A model generated the notes under the pieces. The model was not told the origin of the DNA, searched no databases, and was given only the letters and a program-made list of their open reading frames with translations. This document shows positions 1-11,101 of a stretch of DNA of 64,000 nt, one piece after another (position 1 is the first letter of the stretch; each line of letters opens with the position of its first letter). The translations under genes were made by a program, and so were the position numbers. The DNA is from Crocodylus rhombifer (Eukaryota; Chordata; Crocodylia; Crocodylidae), in contig JAVSML010021668.1 of NCBI GenBank assembly GCA_038503035.1, positions 1 to 64,000 on the forward strand, read 5' to 3'.

Positions 1-205
1 GGGGGGGGCATGTGCCCCTCCTGTATCCCTTCTACTAATCACCTATGGCCATGCCCCACACACGCCCACCCCCTGCCCCACGCAATAGGGGGCAACAGGT
101 CGGGACTAGCCATCAATGTTTACAAATGGGTCCTGGTACAAAAAAGGTTGAGATCTAGAGCAGTGATCTAGAGCAGTGTTTTTCAGCCATGGGTCACGAC
201 CGAAA

Positions 206-545
206 TGTGGGTGATAAGAATATATGAAAGAAGAATATATGAAACAGAGAATAAGAACATAAGAAAGGGAATACATGAGGTTAGATCTCGGCTATTCTCA
301 GTGGGGGCAGATGACAGAACAAGGAGCAACAGTCTCAAGTTGCAGCAAGGGAAGTTTAGGTTAGATATTACAAAGACTTTTTTTCACTAGGAGAGTAGCA
401 AAACACTGGAACAGGTTACCCAGAGTAGTGGTGGAAGCTCCATCCTTGGGGGTTTTGAAAACCCGGCTAGGCAGAGCTTTGGCTGTGATGATCTAGTTGC
501 AGATAGTTCTGCTTTGAGCAGGGGGTTGGACTACATGACCTGGGG
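206..545 (+). mobile_element. CR1 LINE 3' fragment, ORF2 tail
   Basis: Plus-strand reading shows the end of a CR1-type ORF2: a block resembling RSNSLKLQQGKFRLDI (205-390), then after a frame change a W-N-R-L-P-like block and a final L-G-V-L-K-like block. The fragment ends in the usual CR1 tail (aggggggttggactacatgacc-like). It is 5' truncated and frameshifted. A short hAT-like terminus (CAGTGTTTTTCAGCC near 175) lies just upstream. The subfamily differs from the other CR1 copies in the window. Confidence 0.75.
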
Positions 546-744
546 GCAGGAAGCATCGGGTCAGGAGTGAAGGGCACTGGGTTGTGAACTGCACTTCATC
601 AACCTCTTAGGTACAGGAAGTCATGAACCGGTACAGACAGTGGAATTCTGACACAATACAACCTGCCAGACATCTAACATCCCAGTTACCTCCCCACTTT
701 TACCTGTGCTGCTACGTCCCCCTTCTCCCCCACCAGCTTAGCCT

Positions 745-920
745 GTCCCTCACCTCCTGATGCCTCCATTTCCATTTTCACTGACTAGCTTTCTTGCCTC
801 CATTGTATCCCAGCCTCTGGCTTCTTTACTATTTCTTCCAGCCACGACCAGCAGACACACCAACTGTAGATGCTTCCTCAGCCTGAAAAAGGGTTTTTCA
901 ACCCAAAAACTGGCATCCCA
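745..920 (-). repeat. Dispersed repeat family X (SINE/MITE-like), antisense copy
   Basis: The reverse complement matches the 14.5 kb and 18.4 kb copies in order: a block with 'cctcagcctgaaaaagggt' in plus orientation, 'accaactgtagatgcttcc', and 'agcctctggcttcttta'. The head segment with 'tttattagaccaact' is missing, so the copy is partial. I cannot assign the family to a named SINE or MITE. Confidence 0.6.
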
Positions 921-1362
921 GGTAGCTAAGGTGAGCTCAGCTAGAGTCTCACAACTGCACTGCAATCAGAAAACCTCAGGCCTGTCAAAGACGTGACAGG
1001 TCTGGGCTTTCCCCAGCCAGAACTGTGTGCATGTAGCTGGAGGTTATGGCACCTCCTACCTGCCTTTCACCAGGGAGATCCTCAGTCCTGGCATTTCCTG
1101 GGGCTGCTGCATCGCCTGCAGTCCCACCAGGCCTCCCTGACCCTGGCAGGCTGCAGTTTTAGTGGCCATGCCCAGGACCTGGGGCCTCTTCCTTCCCCAT
1201 AGCCCCATCCCATACCTCCAACTTCGCCCTGGCAAAGGACATGTTCTTCCCCTGCTGGCTAGTGATGCAGTGAGTGCCCCCTCCAGCTCAGAGCGGGACA
1301 TTAAATGGTTTTAAAAAAATGAAAAAAGGAAGTAGGTGTGGGCAGAGTGAGGAGAGTGGCAT

Positions 1363-4300
1363 TCACTCCATCTGCACCTGGAGCTTGGGGAACCCCAGCA
1401 GCAGGAGCTTAACCTTCAGGAACACCAGCTGCTCTGCCAAACCAGGATCCAAAGAGGTGTGGTGGGGTGTCACTACATCCCCAGCAATGCTGAACACCCT
1501 CTTATTTGGAACACTTGACAGTGGACAGGACAGATGTTCCTGGGCAACTGTGGACAGATCTGGCTACATCTGGGTGCAGCTTGCCCAGTAGCCTAAGGGG
1601 TTCCACAATAGCGTCTCCATGTCCTCGGTGAGATAGGCAGCCACCAACACCTGAGTTCTAACTGCCTAATGGTGGGATCTGGTGCCTCTGGACCTTACCA
1701 TAGAAGCCATGCTTCTGGCCCACACTGGCAGTGCCTGTGATGGAGGAGCAGACCTGGTGGCCTTCTATGACCTGGTCACAAAATCCTTAGATGCAGGGGT
1801 AGCAGTGGACGTAGTCTTTCTGAACTTTAGGAAGGTCTTCACCACTGTCTCTGACCCTGTTCTCATTAAAAAACTAGGGGACTGTGGTGTCAACACCTAC
1901 ACAATCAAATGGGGTGCTAACTGGCTGGAGGGCCACACCCAGAGAGTGGTAGTAGATGGGTAATTTTCGACCTGGAGGGATGTGGGCAGTGGGGTTCCGC
2001 AGAGCTCAGTCCTCGGGCCTGCACTGTTCAACTTCTTCCTCAGTGACTTGGATGAGGGGGTAAAAAGCACCCTGTTCAAATTTGCTGATGATACTAAGAT
2101 GTAGGGGGATGTGGGCACACTAGAAGGGAGGAATAGGCTGCAATCAGACCTAGACAGGTTACAGGGGTGCGCGGACGAGAATAAGCTGGGATTCAACACG
2201 GACAAGTGCAAGGTGATGCACCTGGGGAGGAAGAGCCAGCAGCATACCTACAGGCTGGGGAACTCCCTTCTCATCAGTGCAGAGGCAGAAAAGGACCTTG
2301 GAGTCATCATTGATGCCAAGATGAACATGGGCCGGCAGTGTGGGGATGCAGTCAGGAAGGCCAAAGCCACCTTGTCATGCATCCACAGATGCATCTCGAG
2401 CAGGTCCAAGGAGATGATCCTCCCCCTCTATGAGGCACTGGTCAGGCTGCAGTTGAAGTATTGTGACCTGTTCTGGGCGCCGCACTTCAAGAGGGATGTG
2501 GACAACATGGAGAGGGTCCAGAGGAGGGCCACCCGCATGATCAGGCGGCAACAGGGCAGGCCCTACAAGGAGAGGCTAAAGGACCTGAACCTGTTTAGCC
2601 TCCACAAGAGAAGGCTGAGGGGGGGTTCTAGTGGCCTGTTACAACCTAGTCAGAGGGGACCAGCAGGCATTGGGGGGGTCCTTGTTCCCCCAAGCACTAC
2701 CAGGAGTGACTAGAAATAATGGTCACAAGCTGGCAGAGGGTAGATTTATACTAGACATCAGGAGGCACTACTTCACTATCAGGGTGACTAGGATCTGGAA
2801 CCAACTTCCAAGCGAAGTGGTGTTGGCTCCTACCCTGGGAGTCTTTAAGAAGAAGCTAGATGAACACCTTGCTGGGGTCGTTTGACCCCAGTACTTTTTC
2901 CTGCCATGGTAGGGATTTGGACTTGATGATCTGTTCAGGTCCCTTCTGACCCTACCAACTATGAAACTATGCTCACCTCTGCCTATTTTTCCTGCGGCAT
3001 CTTTCCCCCCTTGATGCTCTGGTGGAAGTAGCCTGCCACCTTTCTGCATTTGGAAATGAGCTTGCTGATGGTGCTGGCACCATCACCGGCAGCCCTGCCC
3101 CCCCCACCTCCAGGCATCCCTGACAATGAGATGCAACTTGTGTGCCACACAGTGGATGCCAACAAAGCTGGCATCATGGATTGCGTTGACCATATTGGCC
3201 CCATTGTCGGTGACCATGAACCTGCAGGTGAGCCACCCCTGCCCAATGAGCCACCCCTGCACCAAGCAGTTCATGGCCATGATCTCTGTTGCCGTGTGGG
3301 ACTAATCCACCACCTCAACTTGAAGAAGAGCTCACCGGCGGCCTGACTGGTCGCACCAGTACCCTGTGAGGGAGAGGTAGGCATGATCGCCACCCCGGCT
3401 GCCCCAGATATCCAAGGTGAAGTGTAAGGCGGCGGACCTGCCTTGCACAGCTTCTCCCTCAAGTACTCCCTGCATGCCTCATACAGGGAGGGCACCACCA
3501 TCCTGCTGAAGGTGGTGCGTATGGGCACTTGGTATGCTGGGGCCATGAGTGCCATGAGCCGCCTGAACCCTGGCTGCTTGACTAAGGAGAAGGGCTGGTC
3601 ATCCACAGCAATCATCTCCCCAGTGCTCTTGGTGATCTTGCTTGGCCTTGCTATGCACCATCCTTTCTGTCCACCTTTCCCCCACTGTTCCAGGGTGGCC
3701 TGCCTCTGGTTTTGGGGGACCGGAGCTTTGGAGCAAGAAGGGAGCTTCCCTTTGGGCACGTTCCTGCTGGTGCCAGGGTGAGGAGGAGCAAGGACAAGGG
3801 GGTGGTGCCTGTGGAGATGCATCAGTATCCCCACAGTACTCATGTGTTTTGTTCCTTTGCCCTGGCTGGTTTTAGCTCAGCAGTGCAGGCAGATAGCATA
3901 TGTAGTATCATCTGCCAGCTCAAAATGATCCCAGACAACTTTACCCACTCCCTTCTGCGGCGTCATTGTGGGTGCATGTCTGGATCCTGCAATTTCCCCC
4001 TCCTCAGCAGGCAAAGGCACAGCAGCAGGAGGAGCAGACTCGGCTGAGCCACTTGCCTCCAAAACCTCTACCTCAGCCTCCTCTGAAGTGCCTTCTGGGA
4101 AAGGAGACCTGGAAAAGGAGTGCCTTCTGGGAAGGAGAAATTTCTAGGGGAAATTTGAGGGGTGTGGAGCACAAACTCAGCTGATTTCCCCTCCTTCCCC
4201 AAAATTTCCCTTGCTAGGGCACTCAGATCCAGCTCCAGCTCCAGCTCTTCCTCCAGCACTGGAAGGCTCAGCATTGGATGTGAAATGGGGGTGGAGGAGA

Positions 4301-4526
4301 CTGTCATGCTGGTGCTGCTGCTTGTTGTCATGGTGGTAGTGATGGAAGAGGTTATGGCTGGTGCTCTTGGAGGGGATGCAGTTTCAGGCATCGACAGTGG
4401 AACTGCTCCCCTCTCCTTGCTGCCTGTACAACTAGTGGAAGCGTGATACCTGCTTGTTGTAGCAAAGAGGCTGTATCTAAGGTGTGGTTGGGGGGAACTT
4501 ACAGCTCTCCCCCCAACTCCTTCCAC
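1363..4526 (-). pseudogene. hAT-superfamily (BED-type) transposase, split by a CR1
   Basis: Minus-strand fragments line up in hAT order. Near 3877-4062 a BED zinc-finger start shows V-W-D-H-F-E-L and A-I-C-L-H-C. At 3271-3843 comes the linker and first part of the RNase H-like core (MVVPSLYEACREYLREKL). At 3083-3280 there is the D-N-G-A-N-M block followed by G-I-H-C-V-A-H-K-L-H-L. At 1363-1680 lies the C-terminal dimerisation block (KRVFSIAGDVVTP, then LAEQLVFLK) ending at a TGA at 1363-1365. A CR1 at about 1745-2973 separates the last two parts. In-frame stops and frame changes show it is dead. The 152-codon Ser/Thr-rich frame at 4068-4526 may be an N-terminal extension or chance. I could not define the terminal inverted repeats. 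Confidence 0.8.
1745..2973 (+). mobile_element. CR1 LINE, 5' truncated, inserted in the hAT transposase
   Basis: Starts inside the reverse transcriptase ([15 protein letters not shown], then V-D-V-V-F-L-N-F-R-K) and runs through G-V-P-Q, the F-A-D-D catalytic motif near 2081-2092, the thumb region (2111-2713) and the C-terminal block at 2631-2885. It ends in the CR1 tail with 'actatgaaactatg' repeats at about 2960-2973. In-frame stops at about 1961 and 2102 and a frameshift near 2625 inactivate it. hAT transposase sequence resumes directly beyond its 3' end, so this CR1 is younger than the hAT copy. Confidence 0.85.
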
Positions 4527-6225
4527 CCCCGCCTGAAGGTTTGCCAGCTGCCTTTCTAGAACCCCTCAAGGTATGTTTCATAATGTCTTGTCTTTGCCTT
4601 GGTGTGTTGGAAAATCTGTCTCTTCTTCTGTAACATTATCTGATTTATGTAATATATGTAGATAAGTGTATGTATGTGTATTCATGTAATAAATAAAATA
4701 AAAAAATATAAATGTATGTATGTGTTTTCCTATATAAGTTCTATATTATAATATGCAATATAATTATGTTGTGCTTCCCTGTACGGTGAATGAAATGCAC
4801 ACTGTGAGAGAAAGCACAGATTTGAAAAGAATCAAAATAGACTGAACAAAAAGAAGATTTTGGGGGAGGAATAAATTGGAAGGAATCAATCAATGAATGT
4901 AATACTAAAATAAAAGGGTATAGAAACTAATGCAAAAGGTATTACTGAATCCCACTTGCTAGGCTAGCAAGTCGGAAATGAATGGTACCCTTTGTTGTCT
5001 AATGCTGATAAGCTTTTGGAAGACAGCTCAGCAACTGACCCCAAAGCAGAAAGCAGCTCAGTTCAAACAATGCTACTTTTTATGCTGCTTTTCCATCCCT
5101 CCCCCAGAGCACTGGGATTGGAAGGGACCTCAGGGAAGGATCACAGTCACTGGCCAGTTACACAGTCAGTATCAGAGCAGTCCTTCCCCCCTCTTTCCCC
5201 TCCCTCTTCTTAGTTTCTGTTTCCCTGCAGGCAAGCCCAGCTTCAGCTTCGAAACTCAAGAAGTTTCAAAACTTACAAAACGTTTTGACTGCCCTTGTTT
5301 CGTTTTGAGGCTGTTTAAAAGCCCTTCATTTCATTTAATTTTTTGCTGTTTTGAGCTCAAAATGAGTCGAGACAGCATTGAAACGAAACAGCCAGCAAAA
5401 TTTTGCACAGACTTATTTAGCTGGATCTTGCGTTTTGGCTTTGTGACCATGGATTCTTTCCAGGTTTCTAGTTGTGGGCCTTTAGCATGAGAAACCAGAT
5501 ACAGAGCATAGGCACCAGATATTGGCTGAGTATGTAGGATTTGCTTCTTGTTTTTTGCCCCCTGAGTTGGGATCCTGGTTATTGATCTCTTACTCCTGAT
5601 TTCTGCCTGGTTTCTGAGTATCCATGAGAGCCTTAGCCACTAGGAAAAGCTCCCCTAACAGAAAGGTTCTTATGTTTGCTGATGCAAAAAACATCTTACA
5701 CCTTCTACTCTTTTGCTTTGCTAGGATAAACATTTTCCCTCATAACAAATGCTTTCCAATCCCTTGGTCATCCTATCAGCCCCGCTCTGTACCAGTATGG
5801 ATTCATCTTTCTTGAGTTTGGATGACCAGATTAATTCAGATGAGGTGTCATCAGAGCCTTGACACTGACATTATTACTGGAAATACCAGTTCAGATTGAA
5901 GACTTACATCATAGAATCAAATTTGTCTTTAAATAGTTACACCACACGGACAGTTCATAATAATGATCTTGTGATCAACTAGTGAACAGAGGTCTTTTCT
6001 CTCCTCCATTTTTTTCAGAGATGAATCCCCAGAAAGTAGCAAAAACTCTATTGGTCCGTAAGTGTATGGCCTTGCAGTCTGTTATTTAATTACATCCCAT
6101 TCTTGTTTCTGTAGCCCTTGGCCATCCAATTTTTTTTACATATAATCCTGATCCTCCTTTCTATTGATAATGACTCCCAGCTTTCTAACAACAGCACATT
6201 TCATCAGCACATCCATGCTTTTTGT
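4527..6225. other. No gene seen; AT-rich intergenic DNA
   Basis: Contains an AT-rich stretch with tatgtatg-like simple sequence (about 4640-4780). The stretch at about 5230-5400 has several 'aaacgaaac/gttttga'-like words and looks like an unclassified repeat. Open frames here (for example 170 codons at 4978) lack recognisable domains. Confidence 0.5.
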
Positions 6226-7157
6226 GGACATTGGAGTCAGGAGTGGACTGGCCAAGTTTGCCGATGACACCAAACTTTGGGGCAAAGCATCCACGCCAGA
6301 AGATAGGCGGATGATCCAGGCTGACCTGGACAAGCTCAGCAAATGGGCAGATGAGAACCTCATGGTGTTTAACACCAATAAATGCAAGGTTCTCCACCTT
6401 GGGAGGAAAAGCCTGCAGCACCCTTATAGGCTCGGCAATGCTACGTTGGTTAGCACTACAGAAGAAAAAGACTTGGGGGTCATCATTGACCACAAGATGA
6501 ACATGAGCCTGCAATGCGATGCTGCGGCTAGTAAAGCGACCAAAATGCTGGCGTGCATCCATAGATGCTTCTCGAGCAAATCCCGGGACGTCATTCTCCC
6601 CTTGTACTCAGCCTTGGTGAGGCCGCAGCTGGAGTACCGCGTCCAGTTTTGGGCTCCACAATTCAAAAAGGATGTGGAGAAGCTTGAGAGAGTCCAGAGG
6701 AGAGCCACGCGCATGATCAGAGGTCAGGAAAACAGATCTTACGATGACAGGCTGAGAGCCATGGGACTCTTTAGCCTGGAAAAGCGCAGGCTCAGGGGTG
6801 ATCTGATGGCCACCTATAAGTTTATCAGGGGTGACCACCAGGATCTGGGGGAACATCTGTTCACCAGAGCGCCCCAAGGGATGACGAGGTCGAACGGTCA
6901 CAAACTCCTGCAAGGCCGTTTCAGGCTGGACATAAGGAAGAATTTCTTTACTGTCCGAGCCCCCAAGGTCTGGAACGGTCTGCCAGCGGAGGTGGTTCAA
7001 GCACCTACATTGAACACCTTCAAGAGTAAATTGGATGCTTATCTTGCTGGGATCCTATGACCCCAGCTGACTTCCTGCCCTTTGGGCAGGGGGCTGGACT
7101 CGATGATCTCCCGAGGTCCCTTCCCGCCCTAATGTCTATGAAATCTATGAAATCACT
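6226..7157 (+). mobile_element. CR1 LINE, 5' truncated, with open RT C-terminal half
   Basis: An open frame to 7060 begins in CR1 at D-I-G-V-R-S-G-L-A just before F-A-D-D-T-K-L-W-G, and continues through the RT thumb and the conserved tail (FRLDIRKNFFTVRAPKVWNG, then L-D-A-Y-L-A-G). A stop at 7058-7060 is followed by the CR1 3' UTR and terminal 'atgaaatct' repeats at about 7138-7154. There are no disabling mutations from the truncation point to the stop, so this copy is fairly young. It is closely related to the CR1 nested in the retrovirus at 39694-41055. Confidence 0.88.
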
Positions 7158-7779
7158 GTATTGTTGTCAGACTAAATCACTTTGTCAAAATCACTTTAAT
7201 AATATTTTGAAATATAGATAGTATGCTTGCTATGCTCCAGTCTGATGGTCTATTGCAAATATTTGCAACTGGATTTGTGGCAATTTCTCAGAATTTGGGA
7301 ATGCAGATTATTTGGTCTCCCTGATTTGAGTTTGGTAAACTTTGAGCTTTGCTTCCATCTTGGTTGAGATAATTTCCATTTCCATATTTTATGTCCACTA
7401 TCCATCCTGACATTATTGCAGTGCTCAACATCATAATTCTTACTGAAAATCGAAGCAAAGCTCCATTTAGCTTTAGAGTTCTCCTAAGGCACGGGTTTTC
7501 AACCGGGGGTACACATCTTTAAAATCTTTTAACACCTTGGTGTATTTCAGGCCCATTTCTTTACTTGTTCTATTTTTATTTACATGGCTGAAAAACCTTT
7601 TGTTATTAGGCCATTCTCACTTTACTCACTTGATCTCAAAGATGTAACATTCTTTGCTGATCTGTCCTTTTCTCCCATTCCTCATCTTTATTTTTCTAGG
7701 GGTGCTACTTCATCTACTTTACAAGGCTTCTCTCATTGCTAGGGCTATGAGTTCCAGTCAGTTTTTTGGCAGACAGAGT
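7158..7779. other. No gene seen between two CR1 copies
   Basis: AT-rich sequence with no coding signal. A hAT-like terminus word ('gcacgggttttcaaccgggggt') lies near 7490 but I see no matching second end. Confidence 0.4.
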
Positions 7780-9951
7780 TCATAGATTCATAGATTCATA
7801 GATGCTAGGGTCGGAAGGGACCTCAATAGATCATCGAGTCCGACCCCCTGCATAAGCAGGAAAGAGTGCTGGGCCTACATTACCCCAGCTAGATACACAT
7901 CTAGCCTTCGCTTGAAGACCCCCAGGGTAGGGGAGAGCACCACCTCCCTTGGGAGCCCGTGCCAGACCTTGGCCACTCGAACTGTGAAGAAGTTCCTCCT
8001 AATATCCAATCTAAATCTGCTCTCTTCTAGCTTGTGGCCATTATTTCTTGTAACCCCCGGGGGGGCCTTGGTGAATAAATACTCACCAATTCCCTTCTGT
8101 GCCCCCCGATGAACTTATAGGCAGCCACCAGGTCGCCTCTCAACCTTCTCTTGCGGAGGCTGAAAAGGTCCAGTTTCTCTAGTCTCTCCTCGTAGGGCTT
8201 GGCCTGCAGGCCCTTAACCATACGAATGGCCTTTCTCTGGACCCTCTCCAGATTATCCGCATCCTTCGTGAAGTGCGGCGCCCAGAATTGCACGCAGTAC
8301 TCCAGCTGCGGTCTGACCAGCGCCCGATAGAGGGGAAGTATCACCTCCTTGGACCTATTTGTCATGCATCTGCTGATGCACGATAAAGTGCCATTGGCTT
8401 TTCTGATGGTTTCGTCACACTGCCAACTCATGTTCATCTTGGAGTCCACTAGGACTCCAAGATCCCTTTCCACTTCCGTGCTACCCAGCAGGTCATTTCC
8501 TAGGCTGTAGGTGTGCTGGACATTTTTCCTCCCTAGATGCAGCACTTTGCATTTCTCCTTGTTGAACTGCATTCTGTTGTTTTCTGCCCACTTGTCTAAC
8601 CTGTCCAGGTCTGCTTGCAGCTGCTCCCTGCCCTCCGGCGTGTCCACTTCGCCCCATAGCTTAGTGTCATCTGCAAACTTGGACAGAGTACATTTCACTC
8701 CCTCATCCAAGTCGCTGATGAAGACATTAAAGAGTATCGGTCCAAGGACCAAGCCCTGCGGGACCCCACTGCCCACACCCTTCCAGGTCGAAACCGACCC
8801 ATCCACCACGACTCTCTGGGTGCGACCCTCCAGCCAATTCTCCACCCACCGGACTGTGCAGTCATCCAAGTCACAGCCCCTTAACTTGTTCACCAGTATG
8901 GGGTGGGATACCGTATCAAAGGCCTTCCTGAAGTCCAAGTATACGACATCCACCCCTCCTCCTGCGTCGAGGCGTTTTGTAACCTGGTCATAAAAAAAGA
9001 CTAGATTAGTCAGGCACGATCTGCCTGCCACGAACCCATGCTGGTTTCCCCTCAGCATAACTTGCCCTGCTGGGCTCTCACAAATGTGAGCCTTGATAAT
9101 TTTTTCAAAGACTTTGCCAAGGATGGAGGTGAGACTAACTGGCCTATAGTTGCCCGGGTCCTCCTTCCTCCCCTTCTTGAAAATGGGAACCACATTGGCC
9201 CTTTTCCAGTCCTCCGGGACTTGACCCGTGCGCCACGAGCGTTCAAATATTCCCGCCAGTGGCTCTGCAATGATGTCGGCCAGTGCCTTCAGTACCCTCG
9301 GATGGAGCTCATCCGGGCCTGCCGACTTAAAGGCATCCAGTTCTTCCAAGTGACCCTGCACCACCTCAGGGTCCACGCATGGAAGTCTGGTGCCTTGCTG
9401 CTGCCTCCCTACACTCCCAGTGAGAGACTTGTCATGCCTCTCGCTTAGGAACACTGAGGCGAAGAACTCGTTGAGGAGTTCAGCCTTGTCCCCTCTGTCC
9501 GTCACCAATTGTTTCTGCCCCTTTAGCAGAGGTCCTATTCCTCCCTGGGCCTTCCTTTTACTCCCTATATATCTAAAAAACAATTTCTTATTGTCTTTTA
9601 CTTGGGTTGCCATCCTCAGCTCCATGGTAGCTTTGGCCTGTCTAACTGCCTCCCTACAAGCACGAGCAGAAGAGATATATTCCTCTTTGGTGATCTCTCC
9701 CTGTTTCCACTTTTTATGTGCTCCCCTTTTGGCCCTTAGTCTGCCCTGGATTTCTCTGGTCAGCCAGGGAAGCCTCCTGGCCCCTTTCCCTCTTTTACCT
9801 CTCACAGGGATCGTCTCGCTTTGTGCTCGAAGGATAGTTTCCTTAAGGCACAGCCACCCTTCTTGGGCTCCGATCATTTCAAAACTACTACTCTGTAGTG
9901 CGTCCTTCACTAATCGCCTGAGTTCACTGAAATCAGCTTTCCTAAAGTCTT
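7780..9951 (-). mobile_element. CR1 LINE, long copy, 5' truncated
   Basis: The 3' end on the plus strand is 'catagattcatagattcatag', the CR1 terminal octamer repeat, followed by the antisense CR1 3' UTR. The coding part is described under the 627-codon frame at 8027-9910. The CR1 frame stays open to about 9951 (K-D-F-R-K-A-D-F-S-E-L-R-R), where the element stops at a junction with a palindromic repeat. A frameshift near the C/G run at 8056-8066 separates the main frame from the last 40 or so codons of ORF2. Confidence 0.9.
8027..9910 (-). CDS. CR1 ORF2 fragment: linker plus reverse transcriptase
   Basis: A 627-codon open frame encodes most of a CR1 ORF2 protein, which in intact elements is an endonuclease plus reverse transcriptase that copies LINE RNA at a nick. 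The N-terminal endonuclease is absent. The linker after it (residues about 1-160) has W-L-T-R-E-I and F-F-R-Y-I-G blocks. The RT spans about 190-480: [30 protein letters not shown] (catalytic Asp in block A), G-V-P-Q-G, and F-A-D-D-T-K (catalytic Asp pair). The thumb and C-terminal region follow. The first Met is arbitrary because the frame is open upstream to the truncation. It ends early by a frameshift in a C/G homopolymer tract, which could also be a sequencing error. Confidence 0.85.
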   Translation of the reverse strand: MKDALQSSSFEMIGAQEGWLCLKETILRAQSETIPVRGKRGKGARRLPWLTREIQGRLRAKRGAHKKWKQGEITKEEYISSARACREAVRQAKATMELRMATQVKDNKKLFFRYIGSKRKAQGGIGPLLKGQKQLVTDRGDKAELLNEFFASVFLSERHDKSLTGSVGRQQQGTRLPCVDPEVVQGHLEELDAFKSAGPDELHPRVLKALADIIAEPLAGIFERSWRTGQVPEDWKRANVVPIFKKGRKEDPGNYRPVSLTSILGKVFEKIIKAHICESPAGQVMLRGNQHGFVAGRSCLTNLVFFYDQVTKRLDAGGGVDVVYLDFRKAFDTVSHPILVNKLRGCDLDDCTVRWVENWLEGRTQRVVVDGSVSTWKGVGSGVPQGLVLGPILFNVFISDLDEGVKCTLSKFADDTKLWGEVDTPEGREQLQADLDRLDKWAENNRMQFNKEKCKVLHLGRKNVQHTYSLGNDLLGSTEVERDLGVLVDSKMNMSWQCDETIRKANGTLSCISRCMTNRSKEVILPLYRALVRPQLEYCVQFWAPHFTKDADNLERVQRKAIRMVKGLQAKPYEERLEKLDLFSLRKRRLRGDLVAAYKFIGGHRRELVSIYSPRPPRGLQEIMATS

Positions 9952-10130
9952 TGGGTAGATGTGATATCTTTTATTAGAGCAACTAAATAGTTGGAAAAAT
10001 TGTTCTTTGCAAACCATCATGCAAAGAACAATATATCCAACTAGTCAGCTGGTCTAATAAAAGATATCACATCTACCCAAAGAACCTTGTCTGCCTATGT
10101 CTGTAGACCAACATGGCTACAAACAGCAAC
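9951..10130. repeat. Family X repeat arranged as a palindrome
   Basis: The left arm at 9951-10009 (ttgggtagatgtgatatctt, then ttattagagcaactaaatag) is repeated in reverse complement at 10021-10080 (ctaataaaagatatcacatc, then tacccaa), with a spacer of about ten bases. The right arm continues to 'accaacatggctacaaac', the usual outer end of family X. The left arm abuts the truncated CR1 5' end directly. Confidence 0.75.
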
Positions 10131-10135
10131 CCTAA

Positions 10136-11069
10136 ATCATTTTTTATATCTTTAGATCTTAAAGAAATCCCAGGTCTTCTCTATACATGAGTCTAATTTG
10201 GCACTTTATACAAGCATAAATGACTTAAAAATGACTTTGTTGGGGCTGTTTACAGAGGTAAGTGCTGTGGACTCAGCCTCTGCATGCAACATAAAAGCAA
10301 GTTTACTTTTTTGCCACTACTGCAAGTGCTTTATGTCTCTACTAGCTGCAGCATTGTAGAGACTGTTCAAACCAAGGAATAACTTGTCTAGGAAATGACT
10401 GCTCAGAAAGTAAAGAGGAAAAGTGGGAATTTCCCTGGAGGGAAGCCCTCAGGTTACATTAGAATATTTTCCTGTGAAGGATTAGGGCAGGCTGCGTGTG
10501 TACTGCTGATGGCAGAGAACGAGGGTCTGTGTATGGATCAGGTGTATAAATGCTGAGTATAGGTGGCCTCTGACTGTGAAAGTAGGACTGGCAAATGTGC
10601 TTATATGGATTTTGAGAACCACATACAAAAGTTTAAATTGCCCTTGCCAGAGCAGACTGCCTTATCTCAAAAAGTAGCTCAAGGCTAAGTAACCTGCATG
10701 ATATGCCAGAAGATGAGGTATAGACAGAAGGGGCTTTGAATGGGCTGCCAGGGCATCAGGTATGAAATAGTTACTAAGCAGTGAAAAAAAATCAAACCTC
10801 TTCTTGATGAGTTCAGCTGGGTTGCCGATGGTAGCTCTATGCATATGTTACCATTTGTAGGGACAGTAGAACAGACCCCCCAAAACCCCCAAATTAGTTT
10901 TTTCAATTAAAGAATAAAGTTTTCCATTTTCATTGAGTTTGGACTTGGATTAACAATGTACTTTTATGATTAATAGGTCAAATATTAGAGAAGCTACTTG
11001 GAAAATGAATACTTCTATAATTGGAAGATGTCATACTATCTGGGCATTTGAAGAAAAAAAAGCCAGCAC
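10136..11069. other. No gene seen; region just beyond the TTPA 3' end
   Basis: No CR1, MITE or coding block recognised. Short frames on both strands here have no family signature. Confidence 0.4.
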
Positions 11070-11086
11070 ACATCTCTTAGAAATGG

Positions 11087-11101
11087 TTTATTCTGTTTAT
11101 T
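11087..11101 (-). terminator. TTPA: Candidate poly(A) signal pair for TTPA
   Basis: Two minus-strand AATAAA hexamers lie nine bases apart, with a GT-rich and T-rich element about 20-45 bases further on (about 11045-11075). Confidence 0.4.

Noticed and set aside
1363..4526. Domesticated hAT (ZBED-type) host gene
   Set aside because: In-frame stops, frame changes and a CR1 insertion break it; it is a relic.
8511..9977. Plus-strand frames of 136-195 codons
   Set aside because: Antisense shadows of the minus-strand CR1 ORF2; the same applies to plus frames at 40094-40662 and 26630-26938 and to minus frames over the plus-strand CR1 copies.
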